Shown piece after piece: positions 34,128 to 42,779 of a stretch of 64,000 bases of DNA. The notes beneath the pieces were generated by a model. The model saw only the letters and a list, made by a program, of their open reading frames with translations, made no database searches and was not told where the DNA came from. Both the position numbers and the translations under genes were made by a program. Every line of letters begins with the position of its first letter. Position 1 is the first letter of the stretch. Source of the DNA: PALSA-505 sp963702235 (GTDB lineage: Bacteria > Actinomycetota > Actinomycetes > Streptosporangiales > Streptosporangiaceae); NCBI GenBank assembly GCA_963702235.1, contig CAVPBZ010000022.1, positions 124,001-188,000 on the forward strand. Direction: 5' to 3'.

Positions 34128-35336
34128 TCAGCGCATGGCGGCCAGCGCGTCGCGGAGCGAGCCCAGTTCTTCGGCGGTGCAGTCGACGTGCGGGCTGATC
34201 CGCAGCAGCGGCTCGGTCATCTCCCCCGGGGCCCGCGCCTGGTTCTCGGCCGTGGTGACGATGCCGTGCCCGGCGAGCAGCCTGGCCCGGATCTCGCCGA
34301 TGTCCTGGCCCCCGGTCGCACGCAGCGCCGTGACGGCCGACGAGCCGCCGCCCGGGGCGAGCGCGGCCCAGCCCGGCAGGCCGGCGAGCGCCGCGCGGGT
34401 CATGGAGCCGACCTCGGCCAGCCGCAGCCACACGTCCTGCGGCCCGGCGTCCAGGTACTGGCGCACCGCCGTGGCCAGCCCGACCCGGCCGGGCACGTTG
34501 GCCTCATGCGACTCGAGCAGCCGGACCGGGGACGTGTCCGCGGGCGCGCTGGCCAGGGCCAGCGGGGAGGTGCGTACCTGCAGCGTGTCCCACCACCGGT
34601 CAGACACCGCTAGCACGCCGACGCCGCGCGGGCCGGCCAGCCATTTGCGGCTGGTGGCGTACAGCACGTCCGCGCCGCGGGCGGTGTTGACATGGCCGAG
34701 TGCCTGCGCGGCGTCCACCCACAGCGGTACCCCGGCCGCCCGGCACAGCGCCGCGGCCTCGGCGACCGGCTGGACCAGGCACCGGTGCGACGCCACGTGG
34801 TTGAGGTGCACGAAAGCCGGCGGCGACGCGGCGAGGACCGCCGCCAGGTTCTCCAGGTTGACGGTGCCGTCTGGCTGAACGGCGAGCTCCGTAGGCAGCA
34901 GGTCATGATGGCCGAACGCAGCCAGATTGGGCCCCCACTCGCTCGGCAGCACCGCCACGGCGTCACCTGGCTGCAGCGGCCACGCGGTGAGCAGCGACTC
35001 CAGCGCCGCGGAAGCGCTCTCGGTGAACGCCACCCCCTCGGGCCGGACGCCGAGCAGTCCGGCCAGCTCGGCCCGCACTGCCGCCAGAATCGGCTGCGCC
35101 TCGGCTTCGGCGACATAGGCGCCGACCGCCGCCTCCCGCTCGGCATGCGCCGCGGCTGCCTGCAGCGTGACCACAGAGCAGCGTCCGGCGGCCGCCGAGT
35201 CCAGGTGCAGCAGCTGAGCCGGGTAACGCTGCTCACGCCAGCGCTGCCACGGCTCGGCGAGGCTGCCGCCGGATGCCTGCTCCGGCCGGAGGCCAGCTTC
35301 GGGCATGTGCTCAATTGTTCCATGCGCCGCGACCAT
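34128..35336 (-). CDS. egtE: Class V aminotransferase-fold PLP enzyme, EgtE-like (ergothioneine C-S lyase)
   Basis: The 402-residue PLP enzyme matches the actinobacterial EgtE pattern throughout. It opens with LLHLDSAAAGRCSVVTLQAA (near 42), then SEWGPNLAAFG (near 132), VHLNHVASHRCLVQPVAEAA, PLWVDAAQALGHV, and the PLP lysine in YATSRKWLAGPRGVG (Lys231). EgtE cleaves hercynyl-cysteine sulfoxide to ergothioneine in the last biosynthetic step. No egtA-D genes are in this window, so it is an isolated member; other class V lyases cannot be fully excluded. ATG 35336 is the first start; ATG 35306 is an alternative. It is convergent with ggt, which acts on gamma-glutamyl compounds such as the EgtA product. 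That link is speculative. Confidence 0.8.
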   Translation of the reverse strand: MVAAHGTIEHMPEAGLRPEQASGGSLAEPWQRWREQRYPAQLLHLDSAAAGRCSVVTLQAAAAHAEREAAVGAYVAEAEAQPILAAVRAELAGLLGVRPEGVAFTESASAALESLLTAWPLQPGDAVAVLPSEWGPNLAAFGHHDLLPTELAVQPDGTVNLENLAAVLAASPPAFVHLNHVASHRCLVQPVAEAAALCRAAGVPLWVDAAQALGHVNTARGADVLYATSRKWLAGPRGVGVLAVSDRWWDTLQVRTSPLALASAPADTSPVRLLESHEANVPGRVGLATAVRQYLDAGPQDVWLRLAEVGSMTRAALAGLPGWAALAPGGGSSAVTALRATGGQDIGEIRARLLAGHGIVTTAENQARAPGEMTEPLLRISPHVDCTAEELGSLRDALAAMR

Positions 35337-35380
35337 GCCTCCTCGTCGCGCTCACCTGCCCCGGATCGCCGCCGCTTCAG

Positions 35381-35432
35381 GATCAACGCCGATTTTTACC
35401 TCGGGCGGGAGGTAGCCCGGCATCGAGCCGTG
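35381..35432 (+). repeat. Hairpin element containing the recurring GCCGATTTTTACC 13-mer
   Basis: GATCAACGCC (35381-35390) is followed by GATTTTTACC. An inner hairpin then pairs ACCTC (35398-35402) with GAGGT. The imperfect right arm GGCATCGAGCC follows. It is a degenerate relative of the element at 58292 and overlaps the 3' side of the hexosaminidase gene boundary. Confidence 0.5.
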
Positions 35433-35444
35433 CGCGTCCGGGAG

Positions 35445-37544
35445 CTACCGGACCTGGACGGTGAAGCCCACGGTGACCGGGGACCGGTCCGGCGCCCGCA
35501 CGGTCACGGTCCCGTGGTACAGGCCGGGATGGGCGTACCGGTGCTGACCGTGCTCCGGGTACAGGCTGTTGAGCATCGTGGCCGACGGCGGCCGGCCGAC
35601 GGCGCCAGACCGGCCGCTGGTCCCGTCACCCCAGTGAATCAACGCGCTGACCGCGCCGGGTCCGACGCCGGGCACGGCCACCGTGGCCACCACGCCGCTC
35701 ACCCGGCCGCGCCTGCCGGCGGTCAGCGCGGACCCGGTGACATCCATCCGCCAGCGCACCTCGGCGGAGGGGTAGAAGTTGACCCCGGCGGCCATCAGCC
35801 TGCCGCCCTGGGCCGCCATCCGGCGGGTGAAATCCCGCCAGGCCGGGCTGCCCTGGGCACGCCTGGCGCTCAGCGACCAGCCCACCTCGGCCAGCGCGAT
35901 CAGCCGGGGGAAGGTCATGTAGTTGACGTTGGCCACGTTCACCAGCGTCTCCGACCACACCGCACCCTCAACCCCGATGACGCTGCGGTCGGTCACGCCG
36001 GTGACGAGCCCGCCGGGATTCCAGTCGTAGGCGCGGTTCAGGTCGCAGCCCGCCGGGCAGGCCCAGGTCTGGCCGAGCCCGGGCGGCACGTCACCGCCGG
36101 CGCCGCCGATGTACTTCTGGTCCAGGTAGGCCTGGTTGGCCGGCGCCATCACCAGCTTCATGCCCTTCCTGACCGCTTCCCGCGCGGTGACGGTGCCGGG
36201 CGACGAGCCCGACGCGGGCTGCCAGTACTCGGCCACCGATCCGCGCGGAACGCGGGTGCCAGGGCCGGCGATGTCGGCCCAGCCCATCACGGTCTTGCCG
36301 CGGCCGCGGATGATCCCGGCTTCCCGGTTGACGAAGGAGACGTAACCGGGATGGCTGAGCACGGTGGCCGGAACCTCGTCGCCGCCCATGTCGTAGTAAG
36401 GGCCGGGCGACATCGCCGCGAGCTGGCCGATGATGCTCCTCATGATGGCCCAGGTGTTCGCGCTGCCCGGGCACAGGGCGCTGTAGCCGACGTCCTCGGT
36501 GTAGTCCCACGCCGGCGGGTGATGCACGCTGCAGTTGATGTCCTGCGGATGGCCGTTCAGCAGCCGGTTCCCGGTGTCGTTGTACTCGGACATGATGATC
36601 GCGTTGTTGTGGCCCGGCGTGTCCACCTCCGGCACGACCGTCACGAAGTGCGCGGCCGCGTCCGCCATCACCGCCTTGTACTGGGCCTGGGTCCAGTAGC
36701 CGCCCGGATCCCGCACCCGGCCGTGGGTGCCGACCGATCCCTGCCCGCCGATCCGGCTCAGCCGCGGGAAGCCGTTGACCGCCAGCCGGAAGCCCTGGTC
36801 GTCGCTCAGGTGCAGGTGCAGCACGTTGATCTTGTAGGCGGCGGCCTGGCTGATCAGCTGCTCGACGGCGGACGGCGGCTCGTAGTGCCGGGCGATGTCC
36901 AGCATCACGCCGCGGTAGGCATAACGCGGGTGGTCGGTGATCCGCACGGCCGGCATCGACCACGGGCCGGGCCGGTGCCACCGGCTGTTGATCCAGGGCG
37001 GCAGCGTCTGGCGGACCGTCTGCACCGCGTCGTAGAGGCCGTGCGCGGTGGCCGCGGCGAGCTGCACCCCGGCGGGGCTCACATCGAGGCGGTAGGCCTC
37101 CCCGTGCGGATCGGCGCGCAGCCCCGCCTGGCTGCCGAGCACGAGCGCGATGTCACCGGGCTGCGGGGTCCCGCTGACGACCGGCAGCGGGTAGCCGGTG
37201 GCAGGCCGGAGGTAGCCGGCGAGATCCCTGGCGACGGCCAGCGCCGCGGGCACACCGGCCGCGACGATCCGGGTCTGGCCGGTGAGCACATACCGGCCGC
37301 GCCCGGCCGTCACGCTCACCGGCTTGGGCACCACCAGCGGCTCAGGGGCGACCATGGCCGGTGCTGCCGCGGCGGTCATGTCGCTCCTGCTGCTGGCCGC
37401 GCGCGCCACGGCTGCGGTGCGGACGCCGCACGCCGAGGTGGTCAGCAGGCCCGCTACCGCGGTGACGAGGACGGCGGCGGCACCCGCCCGGGGGTGCCTG
37501 CGGTCCTGCCGCACGGCCGCACGCCGCGCCGGCGCTCTCATCAT
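35445..37544 (-). CDS. Beta-N-acetylhexosaminidase lipoprotein, GH20
   Basis: The 699-residue enzyme removes terminal N-acetylglucosamine or -galactosamine from glycans or chitin fragments. A lipoprotein signal ends in LTTSAC (Cys39), so it is anchored outside the cell. The GH20b N-terminal domain spans about 70-205. The catalytic barrel begins at YAYRGVMLDIARHY and carries the general acid pair GGDE (Asp389-Glu390), with the substrate-binding WADI and AVWSETL further on. A C-terminal beta-sandwich of about 110 residues (PKD-like, HWGDGTS) follows and may bind carbohydrate. It appears monocistronic. Confidence 0.9.
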   Translation of the reverse strand: MMRAPARRAAVRQDRRHPRAGAAAVLVTAVAGLLTTSACGVRTAAVARAASSRSDMTAAAAPAMVAPEPLVVPKPVSVTAGRGRYVLTGQTRIVAAGVPAALAVARDLAGYLRPATGYPLPVVSGTPQPGDIALVLGSQAGLRADPHGEAYRLDVSPAGVQLAAATAHGLYDAVQTVRQTLPPWINSRWHRPGPWSMPAVRITDHPRYAYRGVMLDIARHYEPPSAVEQLISQAAAYKINVLHLHLSDDQGFRLAVNGFPRLSRIGGQGSVGTHGRVRDPGGYWTQAQYKAVMADAAAHFVTVVPEVDTPGHNNAIIMSEYNDTGNRLLNGHPQDINCSVHHPPAWDYTEDVGYSALCPGSANTWAIMRSIIGQLAAMSPGPYYDMGGDEVPATVLSHPGYVSFVNREAGIIRGRGKTVMGWADIAGPGTRVPRGSVAEYWQPASGSSPGTVTAREAVRKGMKLVMAPANQAYLDQKYIGGAGGDVPPGLGQTWACPAGCDLNRAYDWNPGGLVTGVTDRSVIGVEGAVWSETLVNVANVNYMTFPRLIALAEVGWSLSARRAQGSPAWRDFTRRMAAQGGRLMAAGVNFYPSAEVRWRMDVTGSALTAGRRGRVSGVVATVAVPGVGPGAVSALIHWGDGTSGRSGAVGRPPSATMLNSLYPEHGQHRYAHPGLYHGTVTVRAPDRSPVTVGFTVQVR

Positions 37545-37703
37545 GAACCCGAACCTCCGGGTGATAGGGGCCGTATGCGTGCGTTCGGGAGGGGTATGAG
37601 GAAAAACAGAACCCGCGCATCCTCGCGTCTCCCGCCGGCGCTGTCAACACCGCCGGCCACGGTTTCATGCTTCCTTCAGGACCGGTCCCTAGCCTCGCAT
37701 CCG

Positions 37704-38345
37704 ATGGACAGCACGCGAACCAGGCATCCGGGCGGCCGCCGCGAACGGCTCCCCGTTCTGGATCCCGTGGAGTCCAACGCCCGCCTGACCGGGGGCATGG
37801 CGGCGGTGCTGTTCGTGCTGCTGGCCGCCGAGGGCCTCACGATCCTGCAGATCCGCGGGCTGCTGCCGGAGCACGTCTTCATCGGCATGCTCCTGGTCCC
37901 GCCCGTGCTGGTGAAGACGGGCAGCACGATGTACCGGTTCGTGCGCTACTACCTGGGCGCGCCCGCGTTCCGGCGCAAGGGGCCGCCGCCGGCCCTGCTG
38001 CGGCTGCTCGGGCCGTTCGTGGTCCTGCTGACGTTCGCCGTCCTCGGCACCGGGATCGCGCTGATGGTGGTCGGGCCGTCGCTGCGCGGGCAGGTGCTGA
38101 CGCTGCACAAGGCGAGCTTCATTCTGTGGATCATCGCGATGACCGTGCACGTGCTCGGTCACCTGGCGGAGACCGCGCGTCTTGCCCCGCGGGACTGGAT
38201 GCGCAGGACGCGCCGTCAGGTGACCGGCGCGAGCGCGCGGCAGTGGACGATCGCCGCCAGCCTCGTCGCCGGGGTGCTGCTCGGGCTGCTGTTCCTCGGT
38301 CGGGTGGCGCCGTGGCTGGCGTCAGTGTCACGGCTGGGACATTAA
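37704..38345 (+). CDS. Four-helix integral membrane protein, cytochrome b561-like
   Basis: The 213-residue protein has four hydrophobic helices at about 32-50, 56-75, 104-127 and 138-158, plus a C-terminal one (TIAASLVAGVLLGLLFL). Histidines sit inside or at the ends of helices (PEHVFIGML, LHKASFILW and VHVLGHLAE), the usual arrangement of bis-heme b membrane proteins. Heme binding is inferred from this pattern. ATG 37704 is chosen because coding composition and the membrane pattern start there. A long upstream extension is antisense to other genes. Confidence 0.7.
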   Translation: MDSTRTRHPGGRRERLPVLDPVESNARLTGGMAAVLFVLLAAEGLTILQIRGLLPEHVFIGMLLVPPVLVKTGSTMYRFVRYYLGAPAFRRKGPPPALLRLLGPFVVLLTFAVLGTGIALMVVGPSLRGQVLTLHKASFILWIIAMTVHVLGHLAETARLAPRDWMRRTRRQVTGASARQWTIAASLVAGVLLGLLFLGRVAPWLASVSRLGH

Positions 38346-38351
38346 GCCGGC

Positions 38352-39752
38352 TTAGTACCGCCAGTGCTGTCCCGGGCGGTGCGCCGAGCGATGCCAGGTC
38401 ACCTGCATCCGCGCGCCGCCCAGCGGGCTGTCCTCCACCCGCCACCTGCCTCCGGTTGACCGGACCACGGCGTCTGCGATGGCCAGGCCGAGACCGGACC
38501 CGCTGCCCTCGGCGGTGGCGCGGTAGAACCGGTCGAAGAGCCGTGGACGCTTCTCCTTCGGGATCCCCGGCCCGCTGTCCTCGACCGTCAGGGTGACCCG
38601 GCTGCCCTGGCCGCCGACGATGATCCGGACCGACGGCACGGACGGGGCATGCGCCGTCGCCGTCGCCGTGGTGCCGGCGGATGCCTCGGAGCTGGCGGTG
38701 GTGACCGGAGAACCGGCGGCGGGCGCGGGCGGGGAGCTGCTGGCGGTCATGGCCTGGGCGCTGGCGGGGACCGCGGCGTACCGGCAGGCGTTGTCCACCA
38801 GCACGCCGGTCAGCCGGTCCACCCATTCCGGCGGGGCGGTGATCCAGGCCTGCGGCTCGCCTTCGGCATGAACGGATAGGTCGATCCCGCGTGCGTGGGC
38901 GATGGCGGAGAACCGGTCGGCGCAGACCTCGGCGATGGTGAACACGTCTACCGGCTCGTGGGCCGGGTTGGCGGGCTCGGAGTCGAACCTGGCCAGCCAC
39001 AGCAGATCCTCGACGATACCGCGCAGCCGCTGGCTCTCCCGGCTCACCCGCTCCAGCGCGTTCTGGTACTGGCTGGCGGTGCGGCGGGCGCTGAGGGCAA
39101 GGCCCGTCTCGGCCTCGATGACCGACAGCGGCGTGCGCAGCTCATGGGAGGCGTCGGCGGTGAACTCCAGCTGGCGGCGGCGAGCCTGCTCCACCGGGCC
39201 CGATGCCTTCAGCCCGATCACCAGCGTGCCGAGGAATACCGCGATAAGCAGCACCGGCGCGGCGACCGCCTCCGCGGTCAGCAGCACACGCTGGATGTGC
39301 TCGATGCCAGAGAGGCTCTGCGCGGCTACTAGCGTGCTATCGCCTGTTCTGAGTACTTTCAGGCGGAGGTTCGCGTTCCCGAGCCGGGCCGTGTCCGGCC
39401 AGCCCGACCGGGACCAAGCCACCGCCGGCAACGGGGGCGCGCTCAAGCTCGCTGACAGCGTGCGCCCGGTAGCGCTGACCTGCCAGAGCAGGATCGGCGG
39501 TGAGGTCACGTCGTGATCGTCACCATCAGGCTGCACCGCCTTGGCGAAGCTGACACCTCGCCGGGCATCGGTGAGCGTGTCTCGCAGCTGGTTATCCACC
39601 TGGCCGACCAGTCTGCCGCCGTCGAGCACGTTGAAGCTGGCCATGGCGGCCAGGTAGACGACCGCGATGATCACGGTGGCCATCGCGGCCACCCTGACCG
39701 CGTGGGCGCGCCGCGGCCGCGGGGCAAACGGCTGCCGGCTCGGCTTGCTCAC
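38352..39752 (-). CDS. Sensor histidine kinase of a two-component system
   Basis: The 466-residue membrane kinase has transmembrane helices at about 22-44 and 181-203 that flank an extracytoplasmic sensor of about 130 residues. The H-box lies in TADASHELRTPLSVIEAETG (phospho-His near 224). The N-box LVDNACRYAA, G1 box VEDSGPGIPKEKRPRLF and GSGLGLAIAD are all present. A low-complexity insertion of about 45 residues, rich in Ser, Ala and Thr, lies between the N and G boxes, which is unusual. GTG 39752 overlaps the response regulator stop by 4 bases. The open frame continues to 39884 but is not conserved. Confidence 0.9.
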   Translation of the reverse strand: MSKPSRQPFAPRPRRAHAVRVAAMATVIIAVVYLAAMASFNVLDGGRLVGQVDNQLRDTLTDARRGVSFAKAVQPDGDDHDVTSPPILLWQVSATGRTLSASLSAPPLPAVAWSRSGWPDTARLGNANLRLKVLRTGDSTLVAAQSLSGIEHIQRVLLTAEAVAAPVLLIAVFLGTLVIGLKASGPVEQARRRQLEFTADASHELRTPLSVIEAETGLALSARRTASQYQNALERVSRESQRLRGIVEDLLWLARFDSEPANPAHEPVDVFTIAEVCADRFSAIAHARGIDLSVHAEGEPQAWITAPPEWVDRLTGVLVDNACRYAAVPASAQAMTASSSPPAPAAGSPVTTASSEASAGTTATATAHAPSVPSVRIIVGGQGSRVTLTVEDSGPGIPKEKRPRLFDRFYRATAEGSGSGLGLAIADAVVRSTGGRWRVEDSPLGGARMQVTWHRSAHRPGQHWRY

Positions 39753-40417
39753 CTGGGCACCAGCCGGTACCCGATGCCACGGACCGTTTCGACCTGTACC
39801 GGGGCCAGGGCGAGCTTGGCCCGGAGGCGGGCCATGTGCACGTCGATGGTGTTGGAGCCGAGCGCGTCGGCTTCCTCCTCCCACACGTGCAGGGCGATGG
39901 ACCGCCGCGGCACGACGGCCGGCGAGCGGCGCATCAGGATCTCCAGGATGGACAGCTCGGTGCCGGTGAGCTTGGGGCTGGCCGACCCGATGCGCACCTG
40001 GCGGGTGGCCGGGTCGAACTCGAGGTTACCCATGGTCAGCCGCGGGTTCTGCGTCGTCGGCGACCTGCGCTGCAGGGCCCGGATGCGGGCCAGCAGCTCG
40101 CCGAAGTCAAACGGCTTGACCAGGTAGTCGTCGGCGCCTTCGTCCAGTCCGGTCACCCGGTCCCCGGCGCTGTCCCTGGCGGTGAGCATGAGGATCGGCA
40201 GCTGCGAGCCGCGGCGGCGCAGCTCGCGCACCACGTCCAGCCCCGACATCCCAGGCATGCGCCAGTCGAGCACGGCGACCTCGTAGTCGTAGATGCGCAG
40301 GTAGCCGAGCGCCGACTCGCCGTCAGCCACCGCGTCCACGACATAGCCGCTCTCCCGCAGGCCGCGCTCGAGCACCGAGCGCAGCGCGGAGTCGTCTTCG
40401 GCCACGAGTACCCGCAC
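39749..40417 (-). CDS. OmpR-family response regulator
   Basis: The 222-residue regulator has a receiver domain (1-115) with the acidic pair in VAEDDSALR, the phospho-acceptor Asp in AVLDWRMPGMSG and Lys in YLVKPFDFGEL. A winged-helix DNA-binding domain follows (130-220), with TGTELSILEILMR and TIDVHMARLRAKL, ending RGIGYRLVPR. It pairs with the kinase that overlaps its 3' end. The start at GTG 40417 fits the domain boundary; GTG 40450 is possible. Confidence 0.92.
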   Translation of the reverse strand: MRVLVAEDDSALRSVLERGLRESGYVVDAVADGESALGYLRIYDYEVAVLDWRMPGMSGLDVVRELRRRGSQLPILMLTARDSAGDRVTGLDEGADDYLVKPFDFGELLARIRALQRRSPTTQNPRLTMGNLEFDPATRQVRIGSASPKLTGTELSILEILMRRSPAVVPRRSIALHVWEEEADALGSNTIDVHMARLRAKLALAPVQVETVRGIGYRLVPR

Positions 40418-40500
40418 AGACCGATTCTCTACCCGCCGAACCTGAACCACGCATGACGCTGCTATCTACCGCTCCCCGCCCGGGCTGCAGCAGGCGTAGT

Positions 40501-41631
40501 TCACGGGGCTGGCGGCACCAGGGGGACGGGGTTGTGGTGAGCGAGTGCGGCGTGCGGGTCCTCCTGGCCGGCCTGGGTGGGGTCGGCGTGGATCACGGCC
40601 GCGGTCAGCCGGGGCACCGCGTGCAGCAGGGCGTGCTCGGCATCCACGGCTACCTCGTGCGCGGCCCGCAGGCTGAGCGAGCCGTCGATGACCACCGTGG
40701 CCTCGGCCCGCAACTGGTGGCCGATCCACCGCATCCGCGGCTCGCCGACCGCCAGCACGCCGGGCACTGCCTGCAGGGCGGTCACGGCGGTTGCGATCAG
40801 CGCGGGGTCCACGGCGTCCATCAGGCGGCGGAAGACCTCCCCGGCCGCGTCCTTGAGGACGAGCAGGATCGCCACGGTGATCAGCAGGCCGACGACCGGG
40901 TCCGCCAGCCGCCAGCCGAGCGCGGCCCCGCCGGCACCGAGCAGGACGGCCAGCGAGGTGAACCCGTCGGTGCGGGCGTGCAGCCCGTCGGCGACCAGCG
41001 CGGCGGAGCCGATCTTGCGCCCGGTGCGAATCCGGTAGCGGGCAATCACCTCGTTGCCGATGAAACCGAGGACCGCGGCCGCGGCGACCGCCGGCAGGTG
41101 GCTGATCTCGCGGGGATGGAGCAGCCGGTCGATCGCGGTGTAAGCGGCCAGCGCGGAGGACGCGGTGATGGCGACCAGGATCGCGATGCCCGCCAGGTCC
41201 TCGGCGCGGCCGAAGCCGTAGGTGAACCGCCGGGTGGCGGCGCGGCGGCCCAGGACGAAGGCAATGCCCAGGGGTACGGCGGTGAGCGCGTCGGCGCCGT
41301 TGTGGATGGTGTCGCCGAGCAGGGCCACCGAGCCGGACAGCACCACGACCAGCGCCTGCAGCACGGTGGTGGCGCCGAGTACGGCGAGGGAGATCCGCAG
41401 GGTGCGCATGCCCTCGGCTGACGTCTCCATCGCCCGGTTGACCTTGTCCGCCGCCTGGTGGCTGTGCGGCCGGAGCAGGTGCGCGGCCCGGTGCCCGATC
41501 TGCGCCCAGCCGCCTGGCTGGTGGGCGTGCTGATGGCTGTCACCCGGCTCATGCCCGTGCTCGCCGTGCTCGTGCTCGTGGGCCGCCGGGTCGTGGCTGG
41601 GCGGCCCGCTGGTCGCGTTCTGGTCGGTCAC
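40501..41631 (-). CDS. Cation diffusion facilitator family metal exporter
   Basis: The 376-residue CDF protein has a His-rich cytosolic N-terminus (HEHEHGEHGHEPGDSHQHAH, residues about 18-37) and six transmembrane helices in the core. The two metal-binding HxxxD motifs are in LLGDTIHNGADAL and VADGLHARTDGFTSL. A C-terminal cytoplasmic metallochaperone-like domain spans about 290-360. It exports Zn, Co, Ni or similar divalent ions with a proton antiport. GTG 41631 has GGAGGTG 6-9 bases upstream. It is divergent from an ArsR repressor, which very likely senses the metal that it exports. Confidence 0.93.
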   Translation of the reverse strand: MTDQNATSGPPSHDPAAHEHEHGEHGHEPGDSHQHAHQPGGWAQIGHRAAHLLRPHSHQAADKVNRAMETSAEGMRTLRISLAVLGATTVLQALVVVLSGSVALLGDTIHNGADALTAVPLGIAFVLGRRAATRRFTYGFGRAEDLAGIAILVAITASSALAAYTAIDRLLHPREISHLPAVAAAAVLGFIGNEVIARYRIRTGRKIGSAALVADGLHARTDGFTSLAVLLGAGGAALGWRLADPVVGLLITVAILLVLKDAAGEVFRRLMDAVDPALIATAVTALQAVPGVLAVGEPRMRWIGHQLRAEATVVIDGSLSLRAAHEVAVDAEHALLHAVPRLTAAVIHADPTQAGQEDPHAALAHHNPVPLVPPAP

Positions 41632-41707
41632 GGCAGCGCACACCTCCGGATCGGGATGCCGGGCCGGACGGGCCGACTGGACACCGGCCGCCCGCTCCTT
41701 CCATTAT

Positions 41708-41731
41708 GTGCATATGAGCGCACGCATGCAC
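41708..41731. promoter_or_regulatory. Inverted repeat over the ArsR start, candidate metalloregulator operator
   Basis: GTGCAT (41708-41713) and ATGCAC (41726-41731) form a perfect dyad with a 12-base spacer spanning ATG 41714, between the divergent CDF and ArsR genes. Its size and position fit an ArsR-dimer site controlling both. Confidence 0.55.
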
Positions 41732-42070
41732 CTCTCAGATGCGCATGAGCCGCAGCAGCAAGACGAGGGCGAGCGGCTGGCGGTGGCCGCAGAGGTCCTG
41801 GCCCTGCTGGCCGACCGCACCCGGCTGGCCCTGCTCCGGCGCCTGGCTGAGGGCGAGGCGGACGTGACCACCCTCACGCGGGCGTCCGGTGCAGCGCGGC
41901 CCTCTGTCAGCCAGCACCTGAGCCGCCTCCGGCTGGCCGGCCTGGTCACCACCCGCAAGGAAGGCCGCCGGGTGGTCTACGCGCTCGGGCACGGGCACCT
42001 GCGCCGCCTGGTCGCGGAGGCCCTGAGCGTCGCCGACCACCAGATCGGCCGGCTCTCGCCGCACGACTGA
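41714..42070 (+). CDS. ArsR/SmtB-family metal-responsive repressor
   Basis: The 118-residue winged-helix repressor has LLADRTRLALLRRLAEGEAD, then the recognition helix ASGAARPSVSQHLSRLRLAG and a wing RKEGRRVVYALG. Its last helix is the alpha-5 metal site of the NmtR/CzrA type. The usual D-x-H...H-x-x-H is here GHGHLRRLVAEALSVADHQ, so one expected His is Val and the Asp is His. Metal choice may therefore differ. It is divergent from the CDF exporter. ATG 41714 is preferred; GTG 41708 is possible. Confidence 0.88.
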   Translation: MSARMHLSDAHEPQQQDEGERLAVAAEVLALLADRTRLALLRRLAEGEADVTTLTRASGAARPSVSQHLSRLRLAGLVTTRKEGRRVVYALGHGHLRRLVAEALSVADHQIGRLSPHD

Positions 42071-42194
42071 GAGGGAAGGGGCGTGCTGCGCTCTTCGGCC
42101 GGGGGCGAGTGGGTAAACGATGCCAGCCAGTTGAGCGTCTAACAGGGAGCATTCCCCGGGTCCCGGTGCGGCCGAGTGCGGACGAAGGAGAACC

Positions 42195-42660
42195 ATGATG
42201 CGAGCCTTCACGGGGATGGCCGCTGTAGCGGCCCTGACTGTGTGCTTCCCGCCGCGGCTAGCGCGGCGACCACCAGCACCCCGGCCACCGGCACCCCGAC
42301 CACGAGCACCGCGATCACCACCCACGGGAGCAGCGTCCCCTCCTGGACGATCCAGCCTGTCCCGCTACCTCCCGGCGCGACCAGCGCCTACCTGTCCGCA
42401 GTCTCGTGCCCGTCCGCGGCCAGCTGCACCGCCGTCGGGTCCCGCTTCGAAACCTGGACGAACAGGCCGTGGCGAGTGACGGAGGGGAGCTGGCCGAGCA
42501 CTGGAACGGCAGCACCTGGACGATCCAGCCCACTCCCACCCCGTCCGGCCCGATCGACGACAGCACCGGCCTCCATGCGGTGTCGTGCACGTCGGTGAAC
42601 CGATGCACCGCGGTCGGGGGCGCCCCAGGCAATATCTACAGGGCGATCAGCCGCTGGCCG
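42195..42660 (+). pseudogene. Secreted CxAVG/WNGSTW repeat protein, broken by frameshifts
   Basis: A good start (AAGGAG, ATG 42195) opens a signal peptide (MMRAFTGMAAVAALTVC). The mature part then continues in a second frame, with a Thr-rich linker and SAVSCPSAASCTAVGSRFET, and finally in a third (GELAEHWNGSTWTIQPTPTP, then HAVSCTSVNRCTAVGG). At least two indels separate them, and the gene ends after about two repeats. It belongs to the same family as the intact gene at 5383. Confidence 0.65.
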
Positions 42661-42732
42661 AGCACGAATAGCAGCGCGCCGCGCCCGAACGATCCCTCGT
42701 GTCACTCAATACAGAGCGGTCCGGAGCGGATC

Positions 42733-42777
42733 GTCAACCCAGTGTTGACGATTCGTTGCCGTCAACCTATGGTTGAC
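42733..42777 (+). promoter_or_regulatory. Two identical-arm palindromes GTCAAC-N5-GTTGAC upstream of the Clp-N gene
   Basis: The sites 42733-42749 and 42761-42777 are perfect dyads with 28 bases between centres, so they lie on nearly the same face of the helix only if DNA bends (2.7 turns). The second ends two bases before ATG 42780. They are probably operators for an HTH protein, most simply the encoded one (autoregulation). Confidence 0.75.
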
Positions 42778-42779
42778 GC

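Noticed and set aside
34692..38345. Rightward open frame of 1217 codons
   Set aside because: Only its last 213 codons (from 37704) look like a protein. The rest is antisense to the egtE-like and hexosaminidase genes and arises from GC-rich codon structure.
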